A stretch of 64,000 nt of DNA from Streptomyces showdoensis (GCF_039535475.1 NZ_BAAAXG010000027.1:204001-268000), one strand, 5' to 3'; positions 19,305-29,317 are shown, numbered from the stretch's first letter. Numbers and translations: made by a program. The notes: generated by a model not told the origin, from the letters alone.

Positions 19305-20168
19305 CTAGAGCTTGCGGAACAGCCCTTCCTGCACCACCGACACCAGCAGCCGGCCCTCGCGGTCGTAGATCCGGCCGCGGGCCAGCCCGCGCCCGCCGTG
19401 CGCGATCGGCGACTCCTGGTCGTACAGGAACCACTCGTCGGCCCGGAACGGGCGGTGGAACCACATCGCGTGGTCGAGCGACGCCATGTCGAAGCCGCGC
19501 GGCCCCCACAGCGGCTCCACCGGGATGCGCACCGCGTCGAGCAGCGTCATGTCCGAGGCGTAGGTCAGCGCGCAGGTGTGCACCAGCGGGTCGTCGCCCA
19601 GCGGCCCCACCGCCCGCATCCACACCGCGCTGCGCGGGTCCGCGCCCTGGACCTCCTCCTTCGTCCAGCGCAGCCGGTCCACGTAGCGGATGTCGAAGGG
19701 CTGCCGCCGGGCCATCCGCTCCAGCGCCTCCGGCAGCGCCCCCAGGTGGTCGCGGATCTCGTCCGCCAGGTTCGGCAGGCTCTCCGGGTCGCCCAGGTGC
19801 CGGGGCGGCAGCTGGTGCTCGAAGGCCGACTCCTCCGGGCGGTGGAAGGAGGCCGTCAGATTGAAGATCGTCCGGCCCTCCTGGATCGCGGTGACCCGCC
19901 GGGTGGTGAACGAGCGCCCGTCGCGCACCCGCTCCACCTGGTAGACGATCGGCACGCCCGGCCGGCCCGGCCGCAGGAAGTAGGCGTGCAGCGAGTGCAC
20001 CGGGCGCTCGCCGTCCGTGGTGCGCCCGGCCGCCACCAGGGCCTGGCCGGCGACCTGCCCGCCGAAGACCCGTTGCAGCGACTCCTGCGGGCTGCGGCCG
20101 CGGAAGATGTTCACCTCGATCTGCTCCAGGTCGAGCAGGTCCACGAGTCTCTCGGCGGGGTTGGTCAC
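19305..20168 (-). CDS. tesB: acyl-CoA thioesterase II
   Basis: Double hot-dog thioesterase that cleaves acyl-CoA to fatty acid and CoA, 287 residues. Family features include RVFGGQVAGQALVAAGRT near 33-50, HSLHAYFLRPG, FNLTASFHRPE, and ASLDHAMWFHRPFRADEW near 228-245 with the Asp of the catalytic triad. ATG at 20168. It is the next gene after the helicase on the same strand, 85 bases downstream; the gap holds a tandem repeat. Confidence 0.95.
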   Translation of the reverse strand: MTNPAERLVDLLDLEQIEVNIFRGRSPQESLQRVFGGQVAGQALVAAGRTTDGERPVHSLHAYFLRPGRPGVPIVYQVERVRDGRSFTTRRVTAIQEGRTIFNLTASFHRPEESAFEHQLPPRHLGDPESLPNLADEIRDHLGALPEALERMARRQPFDIRYVDRLRWTKEEVQGADPRSAVWMRAVGPLGDDPLVHTCALTYASDMTLLDAVRIPVEPLWGPRGFDMASLDHAMWFHRPFRADEWFLYDQESPIAHGGRGLARGRIYDREGRLLVSVVQEGLFRKL

Positions 20169-20196
20169 CTCATGCTCCTTCGGATGTCTCCACGGG

Positions 20197-20249
20197 GATG
20201 CCCCCAGGCGATGCCCACGAGGGGTGCCTGCGAGCGATGCCTACGAGGG
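20197..20249 (+). repeat. two-unit tandem repeat between helicase and tesB
   Basis: Two imperfect copies, about 26 bases each, of a unit containing GATGCC(C/T)ACGAGGGGTGCCT, lie between the helicase stop (20254) and the tesB start (20168). A further GATGCC lies at 20190. Probably recent duplication; function not evident. Confidence 0.7.
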
Positions 20250-20253
20250 GTGC

Positions 20254-22767
20254 CTACAGCTGTCCGACCGAGGTCACCCGCACGACCGCCCGGCCCTCCT
20301 CGTCCGAGGCCGCCAGGTCCACCTCCGCGCTGATGCCCCAGTCATGGTCACCGTTCGGGTCGGCGAAGGTCTGCCGGACGCGCCAGAGCCCGTGCTCCGC
20401 GTCCTCCTCGATGGCGAGCAGCTTCGGGCCCCGGGCGTCCGGACCGGTGCCCAGGTCCTCGTACTCGTCCCAGTACCCGTCCATCGCCTCGCCCCACGCG
20501 TCGGCGTCCCAGCCGGACTCCCCGTCCAGCTCGCCGAGCGCGTCCACGTTGTCCAGCGCCGCCAGCTCCACCCGGCGGAACATCGCGTTGCGCACCAGGA
20601 CCCGGAAGGCGCGGGCGTTCGCCGTGACCGGCTTGACCTGGTCGGCCTTCTCCTGGGCCTCCTCGGCCGTCTGGACCTCCGGGTTCGCCAGCTGCTCCCA
20701 CTCGTCGAGCAGCGAGGAGTCCACCTGGCGCACCATCTCGCCCAGCCACTCGATCAGGTCCTGGAGGTCCTCGGTCTTCAGGTCGTCCGGGATCGTGTGG
20801 TCCAGCGCCTTGTACGCGCTCGCCAGGTAGCGCAGCACGATGCCCTCGGTCCGCGCCAGCTCGTACCAGGAGGTGAACTCCGTGAAGGACAGCGCCCGTT
20901 CGTACATGTCACGGATGACGGACTTCGGCGAGACCGGGTGGTCGCCGACCCACGGGTGCGACTTCCGGTAGACGTTGTACGCGTGCCAGAGCAGCTCCTC
21001 CAGCGGCTTCGGGTACGAGATCTCCTGGAGCCGCTCCATGCGCTCCTCGTACTCGACGCCGTCCGCCTTCATCTGGCCGACCGCCTCGCCGCGCGCCTTG
21101 TTCTGCATGGCGGCGAGGATCTGGCGGGGGTCGTCGAGGGTCGACTCGACCACCGAGACCATGTCCAGGGCGTAGGAGGGGGACTCCGGGTCCAGCAGGT
21201 CGAACGCGGCCAGCGCGAAGGTGGACAGCGGCTGGTTCAGCGCGAAGTCCTGCTGGAGGTCGACCGTGAGCCGGATCGTGCGGCCCTCGGCGTCCGGGGT
21301 GTCCAGCTGCTCCACCACGCCGCCGTCCAGCAGCGAGCGGTAGATCGCGATGGCCCGGCGGATGTGCCGCAGCTGGTTGCGGCGCGGCTCGTGGTTGTCC
21401 TCCAGGAGCTTGCGCATCGCCTCGAAGGCGTTCCCCGGCCGGGCGATCACGGACAGCAGCATGATGTTCGTGACCTTGAAGCGCGAGGTCAGCGGCTCCG
21501 GCTCGGAGTCGATCAGCTTCTCGAAGGTGGTGTCGCTCCAGGCGACGAAGCCCTCGGGGGCCTTCTTGCGGACCACCTTGCGGCGCTTCTTCGGGTCGTC
21601 GCCGGCCTTGGCGAGCGCCTTCTCGTTCTCGATGACGTGCTCGGGCGCCTGCGCGACCACGAAGCCCGCGGTGTCGAAGCCGGCCCGGCCGGCCCGGCCC
21701 GCGATCTGGTGGAACTCCCGCGCCCGGAGCGTCCGCACCCGGTTGCCGTCGTACTTGGTCAGCGCCGTGAACAGCACCGTGCGGATGGGCACGTTGACGC
21801 CCACGCCGAGGGTGTCCGTCCCGCAGATCACCTTCAGCAGACCCGCCTGCGCCAGCTTCTCGACCAGCCGCCGGTACTTGGGCAGCATGCCGGCGTGGTG
21901 CACGCCGATGCCGTGCCGCACGTAGCGCGAGAGGTTCTGGCCGAACTTGGTGGTGAACCGGAAGTTGCCGATCAGCTCGGCGATCTTGTCCTTCTCCTCG
22001 CGCGAGCACATGTTGATGCTCATCAGCGACTGCGCCCGCTCCACGGCCTGCGCCTGGGTGAAGTGGACGATGTAGACCGGTGCCTGCCGGGTCTCCAGGA
22101 GCTCGGTGATGGTGTCGGTGATCGGCGTGAGCCGGTACTCGTAGGAGAGCGGCACGGGCCGCGTCGCCGAGCGGACCACCGAGGTCGGCCGCCCGGTCCG
22201 CCGGGTCAGGTCCTTCTCGAACATCGACACGTCGCCGAGGGTGGCCGACATCAGGATGAACTGGGCCTGCGGCAGTTCGAGGATCGGGATCTGCCAGGCC
22301 CAGCCGCGGTCCTGCTCCGCGTAGAAGTGGAACTCGTCCATCACGACCTGGCCGATGTCGGCGTCCTTGCCGTCCCGCAGCGCGATCGAGGCGAGCACCT
22401 CGGCGGTGCAGCAGATGACGGGGGCGTCCGCGTTCACCGAGGCGTCGCCGGTGAGCATGCCGACGTTCTCGGTGCCGAAGATCTTGCACAGGTCGAAGAA
22501 CTTCTCCGACACCAGCGCCTTGATCGGCGCCGTGTAGAAGGTCACCTGGTCATTGGCCAGGGCCGTGAAGTGCGCCCCCGCCGCGACCAGCGACTTTCCC
22601 GAGCCGGTCGGGGTGGAGAGGATCACGTTCGCCCCGGAGACCACCTCGATCAGCGCCTCCTCCTGAGCCGGGTAGAGCGTGATGCCCTGGTCCTCCGCCC
22701 ATGAGGAGAAAGCCTCGAAAAGGGCGTCGGGGTCGGCGGTCGGCGGGAGCTGATCGATAAGGGTCAC
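20254..22767 (-). CDS. DEAD/DEAH-box RNA helicase with DUF3516
   Basis: Large Ski2-like superfamily II helicase, 837 residues. Start is GTG 22767 (VTLIDQLPP), the only start with a plausible ribosome site; the open frame beyond it is spurious. Walker A TPTGSGKS (52-59), DEFH (144-147), SAT (174-176) and QIAGRAGR (354-361) are all intact. The C-terminal half (about 400-837) is a DUF3516 region. Related actinobacterial proteins are thought to act on RNA, but the role is not settled. Upstream of tesB on the same strand. Confidence 0.92.
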   Translation of the reverse strand: MTLIDQLPPTADPDALFEAFSSWAEDQGITLYPAQEEALIEVVSGANVILSTPTGSGKSLVAAGAHFTALANDQVTFYTAPIKALVSEKFFDLCKIFGTENVGMLTGDASVNADAPVICCTAEVLASIALRDGKDADIGQVVMDEFHFYAEQDRGWAWQIPILELPQAQFILMSATLGDVSMFEKDLTRRTGRPTSVVRSATRPVPLSYEYRLTPITDTITELLETRQAPVYIVHFTQAQAVERAQSLMSINMCSREEKDKIAELIGNFRFTTKFGQNLSRYVRHGIGVHHAGMLPKYRRLVEKLAQAGLLKVICGTDTLGVGVNVPIRTVLFTALTKYDGNRVRTLRAREFHQIAGRAGRAGFDTAGFVVAQAPEHVIENEKALAKAGDDPKKRRKVVRKKAPEGFVAWSDTTFEKLIDSEPEPLTSRFKVTNIMLLSVIARPGNAFEAMRKLLEDNHEPRRNQLRHIRRAIAIYRSLLDGGVVEQLDTPDAEGRTIRLTVDLQQDFALNQPLSTFALAAFDLLDPESPSYALDMVSVVESTLDDPRQILAAMQNKARGEAVGQMKADGVEYEERMERLQEISYPKPLEELLWHAYNVYRKSHPWVGDHPVSPKSVIRDMYERALSFTEFTSWYELARTEGIVLRYLASAYKALDHTIPDDLKTEDLQDLIEWLGEMVRQVDSSLLDEWEQLANPEVQTAEEAQEKADQVKPVTANARAFRVLVRNAMFRRVELAALDNVDALGELDGESGWDADAWGEAMDGYWDEYEDLGTGPDARGPKLLAIEEDAEHGLWRVRQTFADPNGDHDWGISAEVDLAASDEEGRAVVRVTSVGQL

Positions 22768-22923
22768 GCCCCCATCTTGCCTGGATTCCGTTCGGATGAG
22801 GGAACCGGCCACCGGAAGGAAGATCACGGAGGATAGGCTGGCCCGTCGACCGGTCGCGCGACCGGTCGGCCGACCGTGCGTCAACTGGGCGCCGGCGTAC
22901 GAGGAAACGGGGCGGGCACGACC

Positions 22924-23715
22924 ATGATGGGACCGGCGCACTCGCTGTCCGGCGCAGCGGCCTGGCTGGGTGTCGGGGCGGCCGCGGCGGCGCTCGACCA
23001 CCCGATGCCGTGGCCGGTTCTGGTCGTCGGCGCGCTCATCTGCGCGGGCGCTGCCCTCGCCCCCGACCTCGACCACAAGTCGGCCACCATCTCGCGCGCC
23101 TTCGGACCCGTCTCCCGCGGCCTGTGCGAGGTCGTCGACAAGCTCTCGTACGCCGTCTACAAGGCCACCCGCTCCTCCGCCGACCCGCGCAGGTCCGGCG
23201 GCCACCGCACCCTCACCCACACCTGGCTGTGGGCGGTCCTGATCGGCGCCGGCTGCTCCGTGGCCGCGGTCACCGGCGGCCGCTGGGCGGTCCTGGCGAT
23301 CCTCTTCGTGCACCTGGTCCTCGCGGTGGAGGGCCTGCTGTGGCGGGCCGCCCGGATGTCCAGCGACATCCTGGTGTGGCTGCTCGGCGCCACCAGCGCC
23401 TGGATCCTCGCCGGGGTCCTCGACCAGCCCGGCAACGGCGCGGCGTGGCTGTTCACCGAGCCCGGCCAGGAGTACCTGTGGCTCGGCCTGCCGATCGTGC
23501 TGGGCGCCCTCGTCCACGACATCGGCGACGCCCTGACCGTCTCCGGCTGCCCGATCCTGTGGCCCATCCCGGTGGGCCGCAAGCGCTGGTACCCGATCGG
23601 CCCGCCGAAGGCCCTGCGCTTCCGCGCCGGCAGCTGGGTCGAGCTGAAGGTCCTGATGCCGGTCTTCATGCTGCTCGGCGGGGTGGGCGGGGCCTCGGCC
23701 CTCGGCTTCCTGTAG
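22924..23715 (+). CDS. YdjM-type membrane-bound metal-dependent hydrolase (DUF457)
   Basis: Integral membrane protein, 263 residues with about five hydrophobic segments. It carries the family pattern HSLSGAAAWLG near the N-terminus, LDHKSATISRAFGPVSR near 40-57 and HRTLTHTWLWAV near 92-103; the histidines and aspartates resemble metal ligands. Family members have been called LexA-regulated YdjM proteins, and the hydrolase activity is inferred. ATG at 22924 (22927 also possible). A very strong bidirectional terminator follows. Confidence 0.85.
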   Translation: MMGPAHSLSGAAAWLGVGAAAAALDHPMPWPVLVVGALICAGAALAPDLDHKSATISRAFGPVSRGLCEVVDKLSYAVYKATRSSADPRRSGGHRTLTHTWLWAVLIGAGCSVAAVTGGRWAVLAILFVHLVLAVEGLLWRAARMSSDILVWLLGATSAWILAGVLDQPGNGAAWLFTEPGQEYLWLGLPIVLGALVHDIGDALTVSGCPILWPIPVGRKRWYPIGPPKALRFRAGSWVELKVLMPVFMLLGGVGGASALGFL

Positions 23716-23755
23716 CGGTTCCGTCAGCCGTTCCGCCCCTGGGCCGAGGTACGCG

Positions 23756-23792
23756 GAAGGGGCCGCCCCGGTTCGACCGGGGCGGCCCCTTC
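23756..23792. terminator. strong bidirectional hairpin terminator
   Basis: Perfect 17-base stem with a three-base TCG loop (arms 23756-23772 and 23776-23792), between the YdjM-type gene and the convergent ABC exporter. The stem is flanked by AAGG and CCTT, so each strand ends the stem in a short T-rich side. It is the strongest hairpin in the window. Confidence 0.9.
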
Positions 23793-23834
23793 GCGCTGTG
23801 CACGCCGAGCGGGCCCGGCGCGCCCGGCGTGCGC

Positions 23835-25616
23835 CTATCCGTGCCAGGAGCGCCACAGGGCCGCGTACGCCCCGTCCGCCGTCACCAGCTCGTCGTGGCT
23901 GCCCAGCTCGCTGATCCGGCCGCCCTCGACCACCGCGATCAGGTCGGCGTCGTGCGCCGTGTGCAGCCGGTGCGCGATGGCGATCACCGTGCGGCCGTCC
24001 AGCACCCGGGCCAGCGAGCGCTCCAGGTGGCGGGCCGCCCGCGGGTCCAGCAGCGAGGTCGCCTCGTCCAGGACCAGCGTGTGCGGGTCGGCCAGGACGA
24101 GCCGGGCGAGCGCGACCTGCTGGGCCTGGGCCGGGGTGAGGGCCAGGCCGCCCGAGCCGACCTCGGTGTCGAGGCCCGCGTCGAGGGCCCGCGCCCAGCC
24201 GTCGGCGTCGACCGCGCCGAGCGCCTCCCACAGCTCCGCCTCCTCGGCGCCCGGCCGCGCCAGCCGCAGGTTGTCGCGGAGCGAGCCGACGAAGACGTGG
24301 TGCTCCTGGTTGACCAGGGCCACGTGCTCGCGGACCCGCTCGGCGGGCATCCGGGCCAGCTCCGCGGAGCCGAGGGTGACGCTCCCGGAACGCGGCGCGT
24401 AGATGCCCGCGAGCAGCCGGCCGAGCGTCGACTTGCCGGCCCCCGAGGGACCGACCAGGGCGAGCCGGGTGCCCGGGGCGACGTCCATCGACACCCGGTG
24501 CAGCACGTCCACGCCCTCGCGGTAGCCGAAGCGCACCTCGTCGGCGCGGACCGCCCGCCCCTCCGGGCGCACCGTCCCGTCCCCGGCCTCCGGCTCGATC
24601 TCCCGGACGCCCACGAGCCGGCCCAGCGACACCTGGGCGACCTGGAGCTCGTCGTACCAGCGCAGGACGATGCCGATCGGGTCGACCAGCATCTGCGCCA
24701 GCAGCGCGCCCGTGGTCAGCTGCCCCACGTCCATCCAGCCCTGGAAGACGAACACCCCGCCGACCAGCAGTACGGACGCGATCACGATCGTGTGCGTGAG
24801 GTCGACGACCGGGAAGAGCACCGAGCGCAGGTAGAGCGTGTAGCGCTCCCAGCGCGTCCACTCCCGGATCCGCTGGTCCGAGAGGTCGATCCGGCGCTTG
24901 CCGAGGCGGTGCGCCTCGATCGTGCGGCCCGCGTCCACGGTCTCCGCGAGGGCCGCGGCCACGGCCGCGTACCCGGCGGCCTCCGAGCGGTACGCCGAGG
25001 GCGCCCGGCGGAAGTACCAGCGGCAGCCGACGATCAGCAGCGGCGCCGCGCACACCAGCGCGAGCGCCAGCGGCGGGGCGGTCACCGCGAGACCGCCGAT
25101 CAGCAGTCCCGCCCACACCACACCGACGACGAGCTGCGGCACGGCCTCGCGCATCGCGTTGGCGAGCCGGTCGATGTCGGTGGTGATCCGGGACAGCAGG
25201 TCGCCGGTCCCGGCCCGCTCCAGGACACCCGGCGGCAGGGCCACCGAGCGCACGAGGAAGTCCTCGCGCAGATCGGCCAGCATCTCCTCGCCGAGCATCG
25301 CGCCGCGCAGCCGCACCAGCCGGGTGAAGACCGTCTGGATCAGCAGCGCGACCGCGAACAGGGCCGCCGTGCGCTCCAGGTGCAGCTCGCGGGCGCCGTC
25401 CGTCAGCCGCTCGACGACCGAGCCGAGCAGATAGGGACCGGCCATCGAGGCGATCACCGCGATCGCGTTGACCCCGACGAGCAGGGCGAACGCCCCGCGA
25501 TGGCGGCGCAGCAGGTCCCGGACGTACGTCCGCACCGTCGCCGAGCCGCCCACCGGCAGCGTCGTCGCCGACTGGGGTGCCGCCGGGTCGTACTCCGGGG
25601 GCGCCAGGCCGATCAT
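23835..25616 (-). CDS. ABC exporter, fused permease/ATPase, second subunit
   Basis: ABC half-transporter, 593 residues: six-TM permease (about 35-310) then a nucleotide-binding domain with Walker A GPSGAGKS, Walker B LVLDEATS and an intact H-loop (IAIAHRLHT). The signature is degenerate: LTPAQAQQ in place of LSGGQ. ATG at 25616 makes an ATGA overlap with the upstream subunit. The two subunits have complementary defects, so they should form a heterodimer with a single active ATP site. Substrate not known. Confidence 0.9.
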   Translation of the reverse strand: MIGLAPPEYDPAAPQSATTLPVGGSATVRTYVRDLLRRHRGAFALLVGVNAIAVIASMAGPYLLGSVVERLTDGARELHLERTAALFAVALLIQTVFTRLVRLRGAMLGEEMLADLREDFLVRSVALPPGVLERAGTGDLLSRITTDIDRLANAMREAVPQLVVGVVWAGLLIGGLAVTAPPLALALVCAAPLLIVGCRWYFRRAPSAYRSEAAGYAAVAAALAETVDAGRTIEAHRLGKRRIDLSDQRIREWTRWERYTLYLRSVLFPVVDLTHTIVIASVLLVGGVFVFQGWMDVGQLTTGALLAQMLVDPIGIVLRWYDELQVAQVSLGRLVGVREIEPEAGDGTVRPEGRAVRADEVRFGYREGVDVLHRVSMDVAPGTRLALVGPSGAGKSTLGRLLAGIYAPRSGSVTLGSAELARMPAERVREHVALVNQEHHVFVGSLRDNLRLARPGAEEAELWEALGAVDADGWARALDAGLDTEVGSGGLALTPAQAQQVALARLVLADPHTLVLDEATSLLDPRAARHLERSLARVLDGRTVIAIAHRLHTAHDADLIAVVEGGRISELGSHDELVTADGAYAALWRSWHG

Positions 25617-27476
25617 GCCGACTCTCCTTCCAGCTCTTCTTCCAGCTTTTCCGCCAGCACGTCGTCGAGGTCCCCGAGCCGCCGCGGCCCGCCGTCGAGG
25701 GCGTGCCCGGCAGGCTCGTCGCGCTCGTCGTCCGTCTCGCGGGTCACGACGGCCCGGTAGCGGGGCTCGTCGGCCAGCAGTTCGCGGTGGGTGCCGACCG
25801 CGACCGCCGCGCCCTCGTGGACCAGGACCACCCGGTCGGCGAGGTCCAGCAGCAGCGGCGAGGAGGCCAGCACCACGGTCGTGCGGCCCGCGCGCAGCCG
25901 CTTGATCCCGTCGGCCACCCGGGACTCGGTGTGGGAGTCCACCGCCGAGGTCGGCTCGTCCAGGACCAGCACCTCCGGGTCGGTGACCAGGGAGCGGGCC
26001 AGGGCGAGCCGCTGCCGCTGTCCGCCGGAGAGCGACCGGCCGCGCTCGGTGATCCGGGTGCGCATCGGGTCGCCGCCGGTGTCGACGGAGGCCTGGGCCA
26101 GGGCGTCCAGGACGTCCCCGCACTGGGCCGCCTCCAGGGCCGCCCGCGCCGCGACCGCCCCCGAGGACGGCACGTCCAGCAGCTCCCGCAGCGTGCCCGA
26201 GAGCAGCACCGGGTCCTTGTCCTGGACCAGGACCGCCGTGCGGGCCGCGTCGAGCGTCAGCTCGTCGAGGGCGACCCCGCCGAGCAGCACCGAGGCGTGG
26301 TCCTCGCCCGGCTCCGGCGGATGACCGCCGAAGCGGTCCGCGAGCCGTCCCGCCAGGTCCGGGTCCCCCGCACACCACCGCGGTGAACCGGCCCGCCGGG
26401 GCGAGCACCCCGGTGACCGGGTCGTACAGGTCGCCCGCGGGCAGCTCCTCGGCGTCCCGCGCGGGGGCGGGGGCCGTCGTGGTGCGCGACAGGGCGAGCA
26501 CCCGGGCGGCGCGCTTCGCGGACGGGCGCGAGAAGGAGTACGCCATCGCGATCTCCTCGAAGGTGCGCAGCGCGTGATGGGTGAGCGCCACCGCCCCGTA
26601 GACGGTGACCAGTTCGCCCACCGAGATCCGCCCGTCCAGTGCCAGCCGCGCGCCGTACACCACGACCGTGAGCATCAGCAGTCCGGGCAGCAGCACCTGG
26701 ACGGCCGCGATGACCGCCCACATCCGGGCGCTGTGCACGGCGGCCTCGCGCACCTCCTGGGAGGCGGCCCGGTAGCGGCCGAGGAACAGCTCCTCGCCGC
26801 CGATGCCGCGCAGCACGCGCAGCCCGGCCACGGTGTCGGAGGCCAGCTCGGTGGCCCGGCCCGCCTTCTCGCGCTGCACGTCGGCCCGGCGGGTGGCGCG
26901 GGGGAGCAGGGGCAGCGCGGCGAGCGCGAGGACCGGGACGCCCAGCGCGACGACCACGCCGAGGTCCGGCTGGTAGAGCACGAGCCCGACGCAGACGACG
27001 ACCAGGCTGACGGCCGCCGCGGCGAACCGGGAGGCGGCCTCCACGAACCAGCCGATCTTCTCGACGTCGCCGGTCGACACGGCCACGACCTCGCCCGCCG
27101 CGACCCGCCGGGTCAGCAGCGAGCCGAGTTCGGCGGTCTTGCGGGAGAGCAGCTGCTGGACCCGGGCGGCGGCCGTGATCCAGTTGGTCACGGCGACCCG
27201 GTGGGCCATCGTGTCGCCGGCCGCGATCGCGCAGCCGAGCAGGGCGAGCAGCCCCACGCCCAGCGCCAGCCGGCCGCCGTCGCGGTCCACGACCGCCTGG
27301 ACGGCGAGGCCGACGCCGATCGGCAGCCCGGCGATGCCCAGTTGGAACAGCAGGCCCCAGAGCAGGCACTTCACCTGCCCGCCGAGCTGCTGACGGCCGA
27401 GCCAGAGGAGGAACCTGCCGCCCGACCGGACGTCCGGGACCCCTGGGTCGGCATACGGTAGATCGCGAATCTGCAT
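25613..27476 (-). pseudogene. ABC exporter, first subunit, frameshifted as sequenced
   Basis: Permease/ATPase half of the heterodimeric exporter; about 620 residues when one base is removed. The N-terminal part (MQIRDLPYADPGVPD, six TM segments) is in frame from ATG 27476. At the five-C run 26365-26369 one extra base breaks the frame, and the ATPase part continues in another frame to the stop at 25613. That part has LSGGQRQRLALARSL and LVLDEPTSAVD, but the Walker A loop reads CGDPDLAGRLAD and the H-loop histidine is replaced (VLASSPLLL). Unrepaired, the N-terminal frame runs on into the second subunit, mimicking a 1213-residue fusion. Probably a sequence error. Confidence 0.85.
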
Positions 27477-27495
27477 GATGTCCCAAGCGCCTTCG

Positions 27496-27542
27496 ACCGG
27501 TGTCTCTCACCGGTCCTGTCCGGTGACTCCCACCGGTCCTGT
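27496..27542. repeat. repeated ACCGGT motif upstream of the ABC exporter
   Basis: Three copies of ACCGGT (27496, 27509, 27532); two lie in a 12-base direct repeat, CACCGGTCCTGT, 23 bases apart. They sit 20-66 bases before the exporter start and far from the divergent PNGase A-like gene. Repeats this close to a start codon may bind a regulator, but none is evident here. Confidence 0.55.
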
Positions 27543-27712
27543 GGTGTCCCGCATCCTGTGATGTCCCGAACCCACCAAGGCTCGCTCCACGGCCCACCGC
27601 TCGGCAATCGGTTTTCCTGCGCACCGCTTTCGGCACCTTCGAGACAGAACCCGCCAAGCCCGGCCCACGCCCTCTGGACCGGGCGCCGGAACCCGCGCTT
27701 CACTCCGGTCCC

Positions 27713-29317
27713 ATGAGACAACGGAAGATCATGAGCATGATCGGCGGCCTCACCCTCGCCGCGGGTCTGCTGCTCGCCGCCCCGGCGGCGCACGCGGCGG
27801 ACGACCCCGCCACCCCGCCTGCCGAGTTCACCACCGACTGGCACGATCCCGTGACCGCCGCCCCGCCCGTCACCACCCCCGGCACCCCCAGCTGCCAGGT
27901 GACCCTCGCCGAGGCGCAGTTCCGCGACTTCACCCCGTACCGCGGGAGTTACACCCCGCCCAGGGAGTGCGGCACCCGCTGGAACAAGGTCGTCCTGCGC
28001 CTGGAAGGGAAGGTGAAGGGGCGTCAGTACGACCGCCTCGGGCACCTCTCCGTCGGCGGCGTGGAGATCTTCCGCACCTCCACCCCGCAGCCCTCGCCCG
28101 ACGGCATCGCCTGGTCGGTCGAGAAGGACGTGACCCGCTACCGCGAGGTCCTCAGCCGCCCCCAGCCCGTCGAGATGCTCATCGGCAACGTCGTCAACGA
28201 CACGTACACCGGGGTCTTCGACGTCCGCGTCACCCTCACCTTCCACACCGCCGAGGGCCCGGTGAAGCCCGCCGCCGGCACCCCCGACCGGATCCTGCCG
28301 CTGACCGGCGCGACCCTCACCACCCCGCGCAACACCGAGCGCGTCCTCGCCGAGGTGTACGCCACGGGCTCGGGCGGCGGCTGCGAGGAGTACTGGTACC
28401 TCACCGTCCCCGACGCCGCGCCCTACTCCTGCAAGGCCGCCGACGGCCCGTACCGCGAGGTGCGGATCGCCGTCGACGGACGGCTCGCCGGCATCGCCGC
28501 GCCGTTCCCGACCGTCTGGACCGGAGGCTGGTCCAACCCCTTCCTCTGGTACGTCACCCCCGCCCCGCGCGCCTTCGACATCCAGCCGGTCGTCTACGAC
28601 CTCACCCCCTTCGCCGCGCTCCTCAACGACGGCCGCCCGCACCGGGTGGAGGTCTCCGTGGCGGGCGTCCCCGCCGGGCAGACCGGCTGGGGCACGCCCG
28701 CCAACCTGCTGCTGTGGCAGGACGAGGGCAGCGCCGTCGTCACCGGAGGCCTCGACCGGCACGAGGAGGGCGCCCCGCGCGGCTCCGCCGTGTACACGGC
28801 CGGCGCACCGGCCCGGCTGGACACCACCGGCGGGCACACCCTCACCGTCGCCGGCCACCTGAACACCTCGCACGGCCGGGTCTCCACCACTGTCGCCCGC
28901 ACCCTCGACCACCGCTCCGCCCACCGCTGGGGCGCGGACGAGAACCCCGACGCGCTCACCGCGTACTGGACCGACGACGAGACGGTGACCGTCGGCCGGA
29001 CCGTCACCCGCACCCACCGCACGTACACCATGGACGGCGAGACCACCGTCGGCGCCGGCGACCGGCTGCGGACCGTGCTCACCCTCGGCGACCGGGCGGC
29101 CGTCACCGTCGAGCGGAACGGGAAGCGGCTGTCCTGGTCCCGCCTCGACGACACGTACACCGGCGACGCCACCTACACCACCGGCGTCCCCCGCGACCAG
29201 CGGCACGCGGTCGGCACCAGCGCCGAGCGCTACCGCCTGTACGGCTCCGACGGCTGCCACGACCGCTCGCTCAGGACCGTCCAGGGCACCCTCGTGGAGG
29301 ACCTGCGGCGTTGCTGA
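27713..29317 (+). CDS. secreted PNGase A-like protein (peptide-N4-asparagine amidase A family)
   Basis: Exported protein of 534 residues resembling peptide-N4-(N-acetylglucosaminyl)asparagine amidase A. Signal peptide: RQRK, a hydrophobic run (about 8-22) and AHA cleavage site near 28. Family-like stretches include WNKVVLRLEGKVKGRQYDRLGHLSVGGVEIFRT (split around 93-125), VEKDVTRY, and WSNPFLWYVTPAP. These enzymes deglycosylate glycoproteins in plants and fungi; the bacterial substrate is probably environmental glycoprotein (inference). ATG at 27713, weak ribosome site. Confidence 0.85.
   Translation: MRQRKIMSMIGGLTLAAGLLLAAPAAHAADDPATPPAEFTTDWHDPVTAAPPVTTPGTPSCQVTLAEAQFRDFTPYRGSYTPPRECGTRWNKVVLRLEGKVKGRQYDRLGHLSVGGVEIFRTSTPQPSPDGIAWSVEKDVTRYREVLSRPQPVEMLIGNVVNDTYTGVFDVRVTLTFHTAEGPVKPAAGTPDRILPLTGATLTTPRNTERVLAEVYATGSGGGCEEYWYLTVPDAAPYSCKAADGPYREVRIAVDGRLAGIAAPFPTVWTGGWSNPFLWYVTPAPRAFDIQPVVYDLTPFAALLNDGRPHRVEVSVAGVPAGQTGWGTPANLLLWQDEGSAVVTGGLDRHEEGAPRGSAVYTAGAPARLDTTGGHTLTVAGHLNTSHGRVSTTVARTLDHRSAHRWGADENPDALTAYWTDDETVTVGRTVTRTHRTYTMDGETTVGAGDRLRTVLTLGDRAAVTVERNGKRLSWSRLDDTYTGDATYTTGVPRDQRHAVGTSAERYRLYGSDGCHDRSLRTVQGTLVEDLRRC

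Noticed and set aside
20254..25116. Open frame of 1620 residues spanning the helicase and ABC region
   Set aside because: Only the part from GTG 22767 matches the helicase; beyond it the translation is low-complexity Arg/Gly/Pro without family features, antisense to the YdjM-type gene.
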